Source: Gammaproteobacteria bacterium (lineage in GTDB: Bacteria > Pseudomonadota > Gammaproteobacteria > Eutrophobiales > Eutrophobiaceae). Taken from it: a stretch of 33,756 nucleotides of DNA. The DNA lies in NCBI GenBank assembly GCA_028819495.1, contig JAPPLI010000112.1, forward strand, positions 1 through 33,756. The letters are read 5' to 3'. Positions 8,951 to 17,051 of this stretch are shown in pieces (position 1 is the first letter of the stretch; each line of letters starts with the position of its first letter). Both the position numbers and the translations under genes were made by a program. The notes under the pieces are model-generated. The model was not told the origin of the DNA. It saw nothing but the letters and a program-made list of their open reading frames with translations, and ran no database searches.

Positions 8951-9559
8951 ATGCTGGAACAAACCATTTTTTACATCTTTGCGGCATTCCTGGTCTTCTC
9001 GGCCTGTATGGTGATTTCCGTGCGAAACCCGGTGCATGCCGCGCTGTTCCTGATACTCTCGTTTTTCAGCAGCGCGGCTATCTGGTTGATACTGGAAGCG
9101 GAATTCCTTGCCATCGCGCTGGTGCTGGTTTACGTCGGCGCGGTGATGGTGTTGTTCCTGTTTGTAGTGATGATGCTGGATATTAATATTTCGACGCTGC
9201 GCGAGGGCTTTTCACGGTTTTTGCCTGTAGGTTTGCTGGTCGCTGTGCTGATGCTGGTCGCTATGGGATTGATCGTCGGTAGCGGAGGCATTCTGCCCGG
9301 CGGGGGAGCCGGGACCGGCCAGTTCGAAGCCGCCGGCAACACGCGGCTGCTCGGCAGGGCGTTATTCACCGAATACATTTATCCCTTTGAGGTTGCCGGG
9401 GCGATACTGCTGGTTGCAATCATCGCTGCGATCGGTCTGACCATGCGCAAGCCGCGCACGCAACGCACGCCGAAACCGGGCAAACAGGTCAGCATAAAAC
9501 GCGAGGAACGAGTGCGGCTCGTAGATATGGAGTCGGAAAAATCTATGGGGTCAGAGTAA
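8951..9559 (+). CDS. nuoJ: NADH-quinone oxidoreductase subunit J; stop codon lies in a repeat
   Basis: Membrane-arm subunit with five helices whose TM3 rearranges during coupling. 202 residues. Typical blocks: an N-terminal helix, the VRNPVHAALFLILSF segment near 26-40, the AIALVLVYVGAVMVLFLFVV helix near 55-75, and a basic C-terminal tail. The final residues MGSE and the stop TAA (9557-9559) are encoded by the REP-like unit that begins at 9547, so the original 3' end has been replaced or extended. No good RBS precedes ATG 8951. Confidence 0.95.
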   Translation: MLEQTIFYIFAAFLVFSACMVISVRNPVHAALFLILSFFSSAAIWLILEAEFLAIALVLVYVGAVMVLFLFVVMMLDINISTLREGFSRFLPVGLLVAVLMLVAMGLIVGSGGILPGGGAGTGQFEAAGNTRLLGRALFTEYIYPFEVAGAILLVAIIAAIGLTMRKPRTQRTPKPGKQVSIKREERVRLVDMESEKSMGSE

Positions 9560-9644
9560 AAATTCTTCGAATTTCTTACTCCGACCCCTGAAGCGGCCCC
9601 CGGGGTCAGAGTAAGAATTTCGTCAGAAATTTTACTCTGACCCC
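9547..9644. repeat. REP-like pair (X then Y), nuoJ/nuoK
   Basis: X unit at 9547-9588 (42 bp, one T-to-C change giving CCGACCCC) and Y unit at 9602-9644 (43 bp, loop variant CGTCAG), separated by 13 bp. The X unit overlaps the end of nuoJ and supplies its stop codon. With the following 29 bp it makes up the nuoJ-nuoK gap. Confidence 0.92.
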
Positions 9645-9673
9645 TGAATTAATTGTGATGATAAAGAAAAAAA

Positions 9674-9979
9674 ATGATTGAACTCAATGAAGTCCTGGTC
9701 CTGGCCGCAATGTTGTTCTGCATCAGTGTGGCAGGTATTTTCATCAACAGGAAAAACGTCATCATTTTATTGATGTGCATTGAATTGATGCTGCTGTCGG
9801 TAAATTTGAACTTTATCGCGTTTTCCCATTTCCTCGGGGACATACACGGCCAGGTTTTCGTCTTCTTCATCCTGACGGTTGCCGCGGCGGAAGCTGCTAT
9901 CGGCCTGGCGATTCTGGTCGTCCTGTTCCGTAACCGGAACACCATCAACGTGGTTGACCTGGATACCTTGAGGGGTTGA
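9674..9979 (+). CDS. nuoK: NADH-quinone oxidoreductase subunit K
   Basis: Small membrane subunit homologous to MrpC, with three helices. 101 residues. The two buried glutamates central to proton transfer are present: Glu37 ([14 protein letters not shown]) and Glu73 ([11 protein letters not shown]). The ATG at 9674 follows an A-rich stretch (AAAGAAAAAAA) with only a weak RBS, just after the repeat pair ending at 9644. nuoL begins 1 bp after its stop, and GAGGGG inside the end of nuoK serves as the nuoL RBS. Confidence 0.97.
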   Translation: MIELNEVLVLAAMLFCISVAGIFINRKNVIILLMCIELMLLSVNLNFIAFSHFLGDIHGQVFVFFILTVAAAEAAIGLAILVVLFRNRNTINVVDLDTLRG

Positions 9980-9980
9980 T

Positions 9981-11942
9981 ATGGAACAGGTATACCTGGC
10001 AATCGTGCTGGCGCCGTTAACCGCGGCGATTATAGCGGGCCTGGCCGGTCGTCTCATCGGCAGGAGCGGCGCACACTGGGTGACGATTATCGGGGTAGGC
10101 ATATCCAGCGTCCTCTCCCTGCTTGCCTGGAAGCATCTCATGTTAGACGGTGGAGAGGTATATAACGGTGAGGTCTACACCTGGCTGGAGCTCGGAGAGT
10201 TGAAATTTTCCGTGGGCTTCCTGGTGGACCAGTTGTCCGTAACCATGATGGTAGTGGTGAGCTTCGTTTCCTGGATGATTCATATTTATACCATCGGTTA
10301 TATGCGGGACGATCCGGGTTACCAGCGTTTTTTCAGTTACATCTCACTGTTTACCTTTGCCATGCTGATGCTGGTGATGTCGAACAACTTCGTCCAGTTG
10401 TTTTTCGGCTGGGAAGCGGTAGGCCTGGTGTCGTACCTGTTGATAGGTTTCTGGTATAAACGCGAATCCGCCATTTTTGCCGGCCTGAAGGCATTTATCG
10501 TCAACCGGGTAGGTGATTTCGGTTTCCTCATCGGCATTGCGGCAGTGCTGATGTATTTCAACTCACTGGATTATGCCGAGGTATTCAGCCAGGCCCCGGC
10601 GCTGGAGGGCACAACCCTTTCCATGGTTCCGGGCATGGAATGGTCGGTGCTGAGCTTCATCTGTATCTGCCTGTTTATCGGCGCCATGGGCAAATCCGCA
10701 CAGGTCCCCCTGCATGTCTGGCTGCCGGATTCCATGGAGGGCCCGACACCCATCTCCGCGTTAATCCACGCGGCAACGATGGTAACGGCAGGCATCTTCA
10801 TGGTGGCGCGCATGTCGCCCCTGTATGAATTGTCCGAAACAGCCCTCAGCCTGATCCTGCTGGTCGGCGCGCTCACGGCGTTTTTCATGGGTCTGCTGGG
10901 CCTGGTCCAGCATGATATTAAACGGGTAATCGCCTATTCCACCTTGTCGCAACTGGGCTATATGACAGTGGCGCTCGGCGCGTCCGCCTACTCGGTCGCG
11001 ATCTTCCACCTGGTGACCCATGCCTTTTTCAAGGCCCTGCTGTTCCTGGCGGCAGGTTCCGTGATCATCGCTCTGCACCATGAACAGGACGTGCGCAAAA
11101 TGGGGGGATTGTACCGCTATATGCCGGTCACCTGGTTTACCGCGTTGATCGGTTCGCTGGCCCTGGTCGGTTTTCCGCTGACCTCCGGTTTTTTCTCCAA
11201 GGACGCCATCATCGAGGCGGTGCATTATTCGCAGCTTCCGTTTTCGGGCCTTGCCTACGTCGCGGTATTGGCCGGTGTGTTTATTACTGCGTTATATACT
11301 TTCCGCCTGTTTTTCCTGACATTTCACGGAGAAGAGAGGATGGACCGGCATACCTGGGAACAGTTAAGCGAGTCGCCTGGCGTGGTAACCTTCCCGCTGT
11401 TCATCTTGGCGATCCCATCCCTTGTCATCGGCGCATTCCTGGTGGGTCCCATGGTATTGGGTGATTACTACAAGGATGCCATCCATGTGGCTTCCGGGCA
11501 TGCCGGCTGGATCGGTGAAATGGCCTCCCATTACTCCGGCGCCTTCGATATCGTCATGAATTCCTGGAAGCATGCACCGGTCTGGCTGGCCCTGGCAGGG
11601 ATCTTCGTTGCCTGGGTGTGTTACATCAGGTTTCCGCACTGGCCGGGCAGGATTGCCGATATGTCCGCCATGATTTACCGGTTGTTTGTGAGGAAATATT
11701 ACTTTGACGAGATCTACCAGGCCGTATTTGCCGGGGGTGCGCGCAATGCCGGCAATGCGCTCTGGCAGTGGGGCGACGTGCGCGCGATTGATGGTTTCCT
11801 GGTTAATGGAACAGCCAGGGCGGTACGCCGCTTTTCAGCCTCGATCAGGACGCTGCAGACCGGATACCTGTACCACTATGCGTTTGCAATGATTATCGGC
11901 CTGTTACTGCTGCTGGCAGTATTTGTGCACCAGTTGATGTAA
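9981..11942 (+). CDS. nuoL: NADH-quinone oxidoreductase subunit L
   Basis: Distal antiporter-like subunit (MrpA/ND5 type) at the end of the membrane arm, with the long lateral helix. 653 residues and many membrane helices. Motifs: the FFGWEAVGLVSYLLIGFWY helix with the key Glu near residue 144, the HVWLPDSMEGPTPISALIHA segment near 246-265, HDIKRVIAYSTLSQLGYM, and a hydrophobic C-terminal helix ending VFVHQLM. The start at 9981 is supported by GAGGGG a few bases upstream. nuoM follows after 16 bp. Length is normal. Confidence 0.97.
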   Translation: MEQVYLAIVLAPLTAAIIAGLAGRLIGRSGAHWVTIIGVGISSVLSLLAWKHLMLDGGEVYNGEVYTWLELGELKFSVGFLVDQLSVTMMVVVSFVSWMIHIYTIGYMRDDPGYQRFFSYISLFTFAMLMLVMSNNFVQLFFGWEAVGLVSYLLIGFWYKRESAIFAGLKAFIVNRVGDFGFLIGIAAVLMYFNSLDYAEVFSQAPALEGTTLSMVPGMEWSVLSFICICLFIGAMGKSAQVPLHVWLPDSMEGPTPISALIHAATMVTAGIFMVARMSPLYELSETALSLILLVGALTAFFMGLLGLVQHDIKRVIAYSTLSQLGYMTVALGASAYSVAIFHLVTHAFFKALLFLAAGSVIIALHHEQDVRKMGGLYRYMPVTWFTALIGSLALVGFPLTSGFFSKDAIIEAVHYSQLPFSGLAYVAVLAGVFITALYTFRLFFLTFHGEERMDRHTWEQLSESPGVVTFPLFILAIPSLVIGAFLVGPMVLGDYYKDAIHVASGHAGWIGEMASHYSGAFDIVMNSWKHAPVWLALAGIFVAWVCYIRFPHWPGRIADMSAMIYRLFVRKYYFDEIYQAVFAGGARNAGNALWQWGDVRAIDGFLVNGTARAVRRFSASIRTLQTGYLYHYAFAMIIGLLLLLAVFVHQLM

Positions 11943-11958
11943 GACCGGGCTGTCCATT

Positions 11959-13476
11959 ATGTTTCAATCCCTGCCGCTTCTCAGCTTATTGATCTGGGCG
12001 CCCATACTGGGCGGCATATTCGTGCTGCTGGTCGGAAAGCAGCAGGGGGAGGCCGCCAAATTATTCTCACTGGTCGTTTCCTCCCTGGTTTTCCTGCTGT
12101 CCACATTGTTGTACTTCTACTTCGACACCACTTCCGTACTGATGCAATTTGTCGAATATTCCGGGTGGATAGACACATTCAATATCAATTATCACCTGGG
12201 TGCCGACGGCATCTCGGTACCCCTGGTCCTGTTGACGACGTTTACCACGGTGCTGGTGGTGATCGCCTGCTGGGTGGTCATAGAAACCAGGCTGTCCCAG
12301 TACCTGGCGGCATTCCTGATCCTGGAAGGGTTGATGATCGGGGTATTCGTATCCCTGGATGCTATCCTGTTCTACTTTTTCTGGGAAGCCATGCTGATTC
12401 CCATGTTTCTGATCATCGGTGTATGGGGCGGTCCGGGACGTATCTATGCCACCATCAAGTTTTTCCTGTATACCTTCCTGGGTTCGGTATTCATGCTGGT
12501 GGCCTTGTTGTACCTGTATTCGAAAATGGGAAGTTTTTATATCTTTGACCTGTACAGGCTGCCGTTGTCTGTTGCCGAGCAGAAGTGGATTTTTGTTGCG
12601 TTCCTGCTCGCGTTTGCCGTGAAAATACCCATGTGGCCGGTGCATACCTGGCTGCCTGACGCGCACGTGGAAGCGCCGACCGGCGGCTCGGTAATCCTGG
12701 CGGCGATCCTGTTGAAGATGGGGGGATACGGATTTATCCGGTTCAGCCTGCCCATCACCCCGGATGCCGGCGCCGCAATGGCCGGTTTCATGATCGTGTT
12801 GTCATTGATTGCCATCGTCTATATCGGCTTCGTGGCCCTGGCGCAACAGGACATGAAAAAACTGATTGCCTACTCGTCCGTTTCCCACATGGGGTTTGTG
12901 ACGCTGGGATTTTTTATCGTGTTTTCCATCATGGAGCAGGCCGGGTCGAGCGCGGATGCGGTGATGGGACTGGCAGGCGCCATGATGCAGATGATCTCTC
13001 ACGGATTGATCTCGGCCGCCTTGTTCCTCTGTGTCGGCGTGATGTACGACAGGGTCCACAGCCGGCAGATTGCCGACTATGGCGGCGTGGCAAATACCAT
13101 GCCCGTGTTCGCGTCGTTTATGATGCTGTTTGCCATGGCCAACGCCGGTTTGCCCGGTACTTCAGGGTTTGTCGGCGAATTCCTGGTCATATTGAGCAGT
13201 TTCCGGGCCAATGCCTGGATTGCCGTGATAGCTGCGACCGTCCTGGTACTGGGCGCCGCCTATACGTTATGGATGTATAAACGCGTCATTTTCGGCGACG
13301 TGGCCAATGAAAAGGTGGCCGGCCTGCAGGATGTTTCCCTGCGTGAAACCTCATTCCTGTTGTTGCTTGCCGCCGCAGTGCTGTTGCTGGGCCTGTGGCC
13401 GGCGCCGTTGTTCGAACTGATGAATCCCACGCTGAATCACCTGGTGGAACACATTTCCCAGTCGAAAATCAACTGA
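11959..13476 (+). CDS. nuoM: NADH-quinone oxidoreductase subunit M
   Basis: Antiporter-like proton-pumping subunit (ND4 type). 505 residues, about 14 helices. Key residues in expected places: Glu143 (FFWEAMLIPMF), Lys222 (VKIPMWPVHTWLPDAHVEAP) and Lys253 (ILLKMGGYGFIRF). The start MFQSLPLLSLLIWAPILGG is canonical, but no clear RBS is visible. The TGA stop (13474-13476) is followed 2 nt later by an ATG that appears to be the ancestral nuoN start, now interrupted by a MITE. Confidence 0.97.
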   Translation: MFQSLPLLSLLIWAPILGGIFVLLVGKQQGEAAKLFSLVVSSLVFLLSTLLYFYFDTTSVLMQFVEYSGWIDTFNINYHLGADGISVPLVLLTTFTTVLVVIACWVVIETRLSQYLAAFLILEGLMIGVFVSLDAILFYFFWEAMLIPMFLIIGVWGGPGRIYATIKFFLYTFLGSVFMLVALLYLYSKMGSFYIFDLYRLPLSVAEQKWIFVAFLLAFAVKIPMWPVHTWLPDAHVEAPTGGSVILAAILLKMGGYGFIRFSLPITPDAGAAMAGFMIVLSLIAIVYIGFVALAQQDMKKLIAYSSVSHMGFVTLGFFIVFSIMEQAGSSADAVMGLAGAMMQMISHGLISAALFLCVGVMYDRVHSRQIADYGGVANTMPVFASFMMLFAMANAGLPGTSGFVGEFLVILSSFRANAWIAVIAATVLVLGAAYTLWMYKRVIFGDVANEKVAGLQDVSLRETSFLLLLAAAVLLLGLWPAPLFELMNPTLNHLVEHISQSKIN

Positions 13477-13478
13477 TC

Positions 13479-13637
13479 ATGTCTAATAGCCCGCATTTCT
13501 CACCAGATGATGCGCCCTCGCTGGTCTTTTTTGCGCCAGTGGGCACGTGCTCCCTCAACCATAAGAACCACTATGCTTTCGGTCGCAGGCGCCCACTGGC
13601 GCAAAAAATCCTGTGCGATCATCGCATCATCTGGTGA
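13479..13637 (+). other. ancestral nuoN start, now a 52-codon ORF ending inside a MITE
   Basis: ATG 13479, two bases after the nuoM stop, reads MSN and then through the MITE to an in-frame TGA at 13635-13637. This is the same frame as nuoN, and the nuoN ATG (13641) is two codons after that stop. Removing 13489-13650, one TA plus the element (162 bp, 54 codons), gives ATG TCT AAT ACT TCC GAA ATC, i.e. MSNTSEI joined to the NuoN sequence. It therefore looks like the original start region. Confidence 0.75.
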
Positions 13638-13650
13638 GAAATGCGGGCTA
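13487..13650. mobile_element. MITE with nested inverted repeats and TA ends in the nuoN start
   Basis: Perfect terminal inverted repeats of 28 bp, including TA at each end: 13487-13514 and 13623-13650 (outer bases TAGCCCGCATTTCTCACC). A second perfect inverted repeat of 18 bp is nested inside: 13527-13544 and 13591-13608. Between TA and TA the element is 160 bp with no transposase. TA duplication is typical of Tc1/mariner- or IS630-related elements (family knowledge); that assignment is inference. The right arm contains the nuoN ATG. Confidence 0.9.
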
Positions 13651-15089
13651 CTTCCGAAATCCTGTTCGTTTTGCCGGAACTTGCGCTGTTAGCGCTTGCT
13701 TGCCTGGTCCTGGTATATGACGTGTTCTCAAAAAGTCCGGACAAACGGCTGACTTGCCTGCTGTCCCAGGTGTCTTTGGCGGTTGTTACGGGTCTTGTGA
13801 TTTACCTGTATCCTGATGAGCGCGTGGCCGCATTCAATCAGCATTTCGTCCTTGACCCCCTGAGCGCGGTGCTCAAGGTGACTGTCTGCGCCGTTTCCAT
13901 CCTCGTGCTCCAGTTTTCATACCATTACTTCCGGCAGCGGGAACTGCTGCAGGGCGAATATTTCGTGATCGGATTGTTTGCGATATTGGGGATGCTGGTG
14001 ATGATATCCGCCAACAGCATGTTGACGGTTTACCTGGGCCTGGAACTCATGTCGCTCTCCCTGTACGCCATGGTAGCCATGAACAGGGAATCGGAAGCTG
14101 CTTCCGAGGCGGCCATGAAATATTTTGTTCTGGGCGCCCTGGCGTCCGGTTTGCTGTTGTACGGGATTTCGATTTTGTACGGCGTTTCCGGCACGGTCAT
14201 ACTGCCGGAACTCGCCGCGTACCTCGGTTCCCCCGTTGACAACAGGATAGTGTTCCTGTTCGGGCTGGTCTTCGTCGTTGTCGGCATCGCGTTCAAGCTG
14301 GGGGCAGTTCCTTTCCACTCCTGGTTGCCGGACGTGTATGAAGGCTCGCCCGCGGCGGTAACCCAGTTCCTGGCCACGGCGCCGAAAGTAGCAGCTTTCG
14401 CCATGGCGATACGCCTGCTTATCGACGGTATGCAACCCCTGCACGGTGACTGGCAGGGAATGCTGATCATTCTCTCGCTGTTGTCCATGGCGGCCGGAAA
14501 TATAATTGCCATCTCACAGTCCAATATAAAACGCATGCTGGCCTGGTCCGCGATCGCACATGCCGGCTTCCTGATCCTGGGTATCCTGCCGGGCCTGCAG
14601 GCCGACCAGGGTTCGACTTATGCCGGTGCCTTGTTCTACGTTATTGCCTACGTCATCATGAGCATGGGCGCCTTCGGCTTCATCATACTGTCCGGCGGCA
14701 AGGGGCATGAAGCCGACAAGCTTGACGATTACAAGGGACTTGCCGAGTCCAGTCCCTGGTTTGCCCTGGTCATGCTGTTGTTCATGTTTTCCCTGGCCGG
14801 GGTTCCTCCGTTCCTGGGATTCTGGGCCAAGTGGTACGTGATCAAGGAAGTGGTTGCCATCGGCCATACCTGGCTGGCTGTTCTTGCGGTGATCTTTTCG
14901 GTAATCGGCGCCTACTATTATTTGCGGGTAGTAAAACTCATGTATTTTGACAAGGCGGACACCGCGCCGGAAGTCGGAACAGACCTGGAGGTGAGAATGC
15001 TGGTAAGCCTGACCGGTCTGGCTGTTCTGGCGCTGGGCCTGGCGCCGGGAGAACTCATACGGATCTGCACGGCCGTATTGGGATTTTGA
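13641..15089 (+). CDS. nuoN: NADH-quinone oxidoreductase subunit N; start codon inside a MITE
   Basis: Third antiporter-like subunit (ND2 type) of complex I. 482 residues, about 14 helices. Motifs: Glu135 (YLGLELMSLSLYAMVAM), the FKLGAVPFHSWLPDVYEGSP segment with its Lys, and NIKRMLAWSAIAHAGF. The first residues MRAT come partly from the MITE terminal repeat; the native coding sequence starts at TSEILFVLPEL. The ATG at 13641 has GGTGAG 4 nt upstream as a possible RBS, also donated by the element. An in-frame TGA lies two codons upstream, so the protein must restart here unless readthrough occurs. Confidence 0.94.
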   Translation: MRATSEILFVLPELALLALACLVLVYDVFSKSPDKRLTCLLSQVSLAVVTGLVIYLYPDERVAAFNQHFVLDPLSAVLKVTVCAVSILVLQFSYHYFRQRELLQGEYFVIGLFAILGMLVMISANSMLTVYLGLELMSLSLYAMVAMNRESEAASEAAMKYFVLGALASGLLLYGISILYGVSGTVILPELAAYLGSPVDNRIVFLFGLVFVVVGIAFKLGAVPFHSWLPDVYEGSPAAVTQFLATAPKVAAFAMAIRLLIDGMQPLHGDWQGMLIILSLLSMAAGNIIAISQSNIKRMLAWSAIAHAGFLILGILPGLQADQGSTYAGALFYVIAYVIMSMGAFGFIILSGGKGHEADKLDDYKGLAESSPWFALVMLLFMFSLAGVPPFLGFWAKWYVIKEVVAIGHTWLAVLAVIFSVIGAYYYLRVVKLMYFDKADTAPEVGTDLEVRMLVSLTGLAVLALGLAPGELIRICTAVLGF

Positions 15090-15101
15090 TCCTTCCTGCC
15101 C

Positions 15102-15440
15102 ATGTCCGCGGGTAATATTACCTGGTTGTTGATTGTCGTTGCGGTTTGCCTGGCCAACTTTCCCTGGTTTTACGGACGCTTCCTGCTGTTTATGAGACCC
15201 GGCAGGAAGAAGGTATGGATGTGCCTCCTGGAATGGTTGATATTGTATTTTCTGGCGGGCTTCCTGGCGCTGGGTGTTGAGAAAAAAATGCAGGGAGAAA
15301 CCCATGCCCAGGACTGGGAGTTTTATGCCGTCACCTTCTTTTTATTCGTGGTTTTCGCCTTCCCCGGTTTCATATTCAGAGCAACCAGGCGCCAGGAATT
15401 AAGGGGTCAGAGTAAAAATTCTTCGAATTTCTTACTCTGA
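15102..15440 (+). CDS. DUF2818-like membrane protein, C-terminus encoded by a repeat
   Basis: 112 residues with about three hydrophobic helices (6-30, 40-58, 72-95). It resembles the DUF2818 family, small proteins encoded directly after nuoN in many Betaproteobacteria (family and context knowledge); function unknown, perhaps complex I assembly. It begins 12 bp after nuoN, in the same transcript. The last residues RGQSKNSSNFLL and the stop TGA (15438-15440) are read from the REP-like unit starting at 15403, so the native tail probably ended near ATRRQEL. No clear RBS. Confidence 0.8.
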   Translation: MSAGNITWLLIVVAVCLANFPWFYGRFLLFMRPGRKKVWMCLLEWLILYFLAGFLALGVEKKMQGETHAQDWEFYAVTFFLFVVFAFPGFIFRATRRQELRGQSKNSSNFLL

Positions 15441-15506
15441 CCCCGTCCATCTCCCCGCCCACATGGGTCAGAGTAAGAATTTCGCCAGAAATTTTACTCT
15501 GACCCC
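15403..15506. repeat. REP-like pair (X then Y) between convergent nuo operon and psd
   Basis: X unit 15403-15444 (42 bp, perfect) and Y unit 15464-15506 (43 bp, first G changed to T), 19 bp apart. The pair fills the gap between the convergent DUF2818-like gene and psd: the X unit encodes the tail of the former, and the Y unit ends 2 bp before the psd stop. Two strong hairpins here could work as a bidirectional transcription barrier, although no T-run follows them. Confidence 0.92.
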
Positions 15507-15508
15507 AG

Positions 15509-16342
15509 TTATCGAGTGACTGCTATCTGTTGGCCCATAACCACCTGGTTTCCGGGTACGGTCCAGTTGATTCTGTCCGGCTCCGTCAGCAGGATCACCG
15601 TAGATCCCATATTGAAACGCCCGATTTCATCTCCCCGTGCGAAGGAGATTCCCGGCTCATAATGCCAACTGGCGTATTCCCGTTTATCGGCAGGAGTCAC
15701 TTGCCCATGCCATGTCGTTTCTACGGAGCCCACGAAAATCGCGCCTACGAAGATAACGGAAAACATGCCGATTTCCGAGCGAAATGTGGTGATTACGCGC
15801 TCATTCCTGGCAAACAATCTATCGACGCGACGCGTGTGAGCGGGGCTGACAGAAAACAGACGTCCCGGAATGTATGACATGAAGGCCAGTTCCCCGTCAG
15901 TGGGGATATGCACTCGATGGTAATCCCTGGGAGACAGGTAAAGTGTCATGAAGCTCCCGTTTTGATAATACCTGATGTGCTCCTCGTCTCCGTGGACCAG
16001 TTCTGCAAGTGAGTAATAGTTCCCCTTGGCCTGGACAATGCGCCCGTCTTCAAGAGTTCCGGTAGCGCCCGTATTACCGTCAACGGGTGATATGAGGCCG
16101 TTGCCTGCCCCGGATACGGGGCGCAGGCCGGGTTTCAGGCTGCGGGTGAAAAAATCGTTGAAGGTCTCATATTCATGGACTGAAGTCTTTTCGGCCAGGC
16201 TCATATCGACCTTGTATTTCCTGATGAATAGTCGTATCAGGACGTTTTTCCAGGGACGCCAGGGGCAACGGGTTGCCCTGTACATCAGCCTGGATAGCAG
16301 GTGATGCAGGAAATTCGGGGTCAGGGCAAAAACTCCCGCCAT
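15509..16342 (-). CDS. psd: phosphatidylserine decarboxylase (proenzyme)
   Basis: Makes phosphatidylethanolamine from phosphatidylserine at the inner membrane. 277 residues. The proenzyme self-cleaves at the G-S-T site seen here at Gly246-Ser247-Thr248 (FNMGSTVILL), where Ser247 becomes the pyruvoyl group. Asp88 (ISPVDGN) and His142/His145 (DYHRVHIP) match the residues needed for self-cleavage and catalysis in this family. The N-terminal segment is basic and amphipathic, as expected for membrane binding. It starts 15 bp after the SCO gene on the same strand, so they probably share a transcript. The stop is immediately next to a REP-like unit. Confidence 0.96.
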   Translation of the reverse strand: MAGVFALTPNFLHHLLSRLMYRATRCPWRPWKNVLIRLFIRKYKVDMSLAEKTSVHEYETFNDFFTRSLKPGLRPVSGAGNGLISPVDGNTGATGTLEDGRIVQAKGNYYSLAELVHGDEEHIRYYQNGSFMTLYLSPRDYHRVHIPTDGELAFMSYIPGRLFSVSPAHTRRVDRLFARNERVITTFRSEIGMFSVIFVGAIFVGSVETTWHGQVTPADKREYASWHYEPGISFARGDEIGRFNMGSTVILLTEPDRINWTVPGNQVVMGQQIAVTR

Positions 16343-16357
16343 TAAAGAGGAAGAAGG

Positions 16358-16987
16358 CTAACCGTCAATGAATTCACGAATCCGGTTAAACCTGTCAGTG
16401 ATGTTCAGGGCGTCATGGGGCGCGGAAAAAATCCCCACCAGCCGGCCCAGGGGATCAACCAGGAATAACGATGCGCCATGATCCACGAGGTAGTTTTCTT
16501 CACTCTCCGTTTTATCGAGAAAATAGGGCAGGCCGATCTGACCCGTGAGATCTGCAATCTGTTCAGCCGAACCGCCCAGGCCGATAAATTCCGGGTTGAA
16601 CGAGGTAAGGTATTGCGCCAAGCGTTCTGAACTATCACGGTCGGGATCGACCGTCACAAACACGAATTGTGTGTCCCCGGCCTGTTCCAGTTGGCTGTGC
16701 GCCTGGTCCATGACAGCAAGGGTTACCGGGCAGATATCCGGACAGTGCGTGAAACCGAAGAACAGCAGCGACCATTTGCCGCGCAAGTCGACCAGTTGGA
16801 ATGGGTTGTTCTCATGGTCGACGGTGGTAAACGGGGCAAGGATCTTCGGCTCAGGCCAGAGCAGGCCGGAGATTGCGGGTTGCGCCTCCCGTTGCTGCCG
16901 GTCCATGGCGACAAGCACGCCGAGGACGGTTGCCAGCACAACCAGGCCCGATACCAGGAGTCCCATTTTTACGGATTGTGAGGTCAT
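16358..16987 (-). CDS. SCO1/SenC-type copper chaperone
   Basis: Membrane-anchored thioredoxin-fold protein that delivers copper to the CuA site of cytochrome c oxidase or acts as a thiol reductase. 209 residues. N-terminal membrane helix at about 8-27, then a periplasmic domain with the copper-binding CxxxC at Cys82 and Cys86 (THCPDICP) and the distal His170 (VDHGASLFLVDP). All three copper ligands are present. It is upstream of psd in a two-gene unit; no cytochrome oxidase genes are in the window. The ATG at 16987 lies just after a TATAAT, with little room for a leader. Confidence 0.93.
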   Translation of the reverse strand: MTSQSVKMGLLVSGLVVLATVLGVLVAMDRQQREAQPAISGLLWPEPKILAPFTTVDHENNPFQLVDLRGKWSLLFFGFTHCPDICPVTLAVMDQAHSQLEQAGDTQFVFVTVDPDRDSSERLAQYLTSFNPEFIGLGGSAEQIADLTGQIGLPYFLDKTESEENYLVDHGASLFLVDPLGRLVGIFSAPHDALNITDRFNRIREFIDG

Positions 16988-16997
16988 AAGGCTGCTT

Positions 16998-17003
16998 ATT
17001 ATA
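16998..17003 (-). promoter_or_regulatory. possible -10 element for SCO-psd
   Basis: A TATAAT on the minus strand lies 10 bp before the SCO ATG. No matching -35 is visible at 17 bp. If used, the leader would be only about 4 nt, like the arrangement at nuoA. Weak evidence. Confidence 0.3.
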
Positions 17004-17051
17004 ACGCTGGCAAACGGGGCCGGGGTTTTCGGTCCAGGCCGGAGGTTCCTT

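Noticed and set aside
15403..15506. Simple Rho-independent terminators
   Set aside because: Stems are strong but not followed by T-runs, and the same units occur inside the nuo operon where full termination would be harmful. Partial attenuation is not excluded.
16314..16336. GGGGTCAGGGCAAAAACTCCC near the psd start resembling the REP-like unit
   Set aside because: It encodes the conserved psd N-terminal region (GVFALTPNF), lacks the palindromic partner arm, and the match beyond GGGGTCAG is poor.
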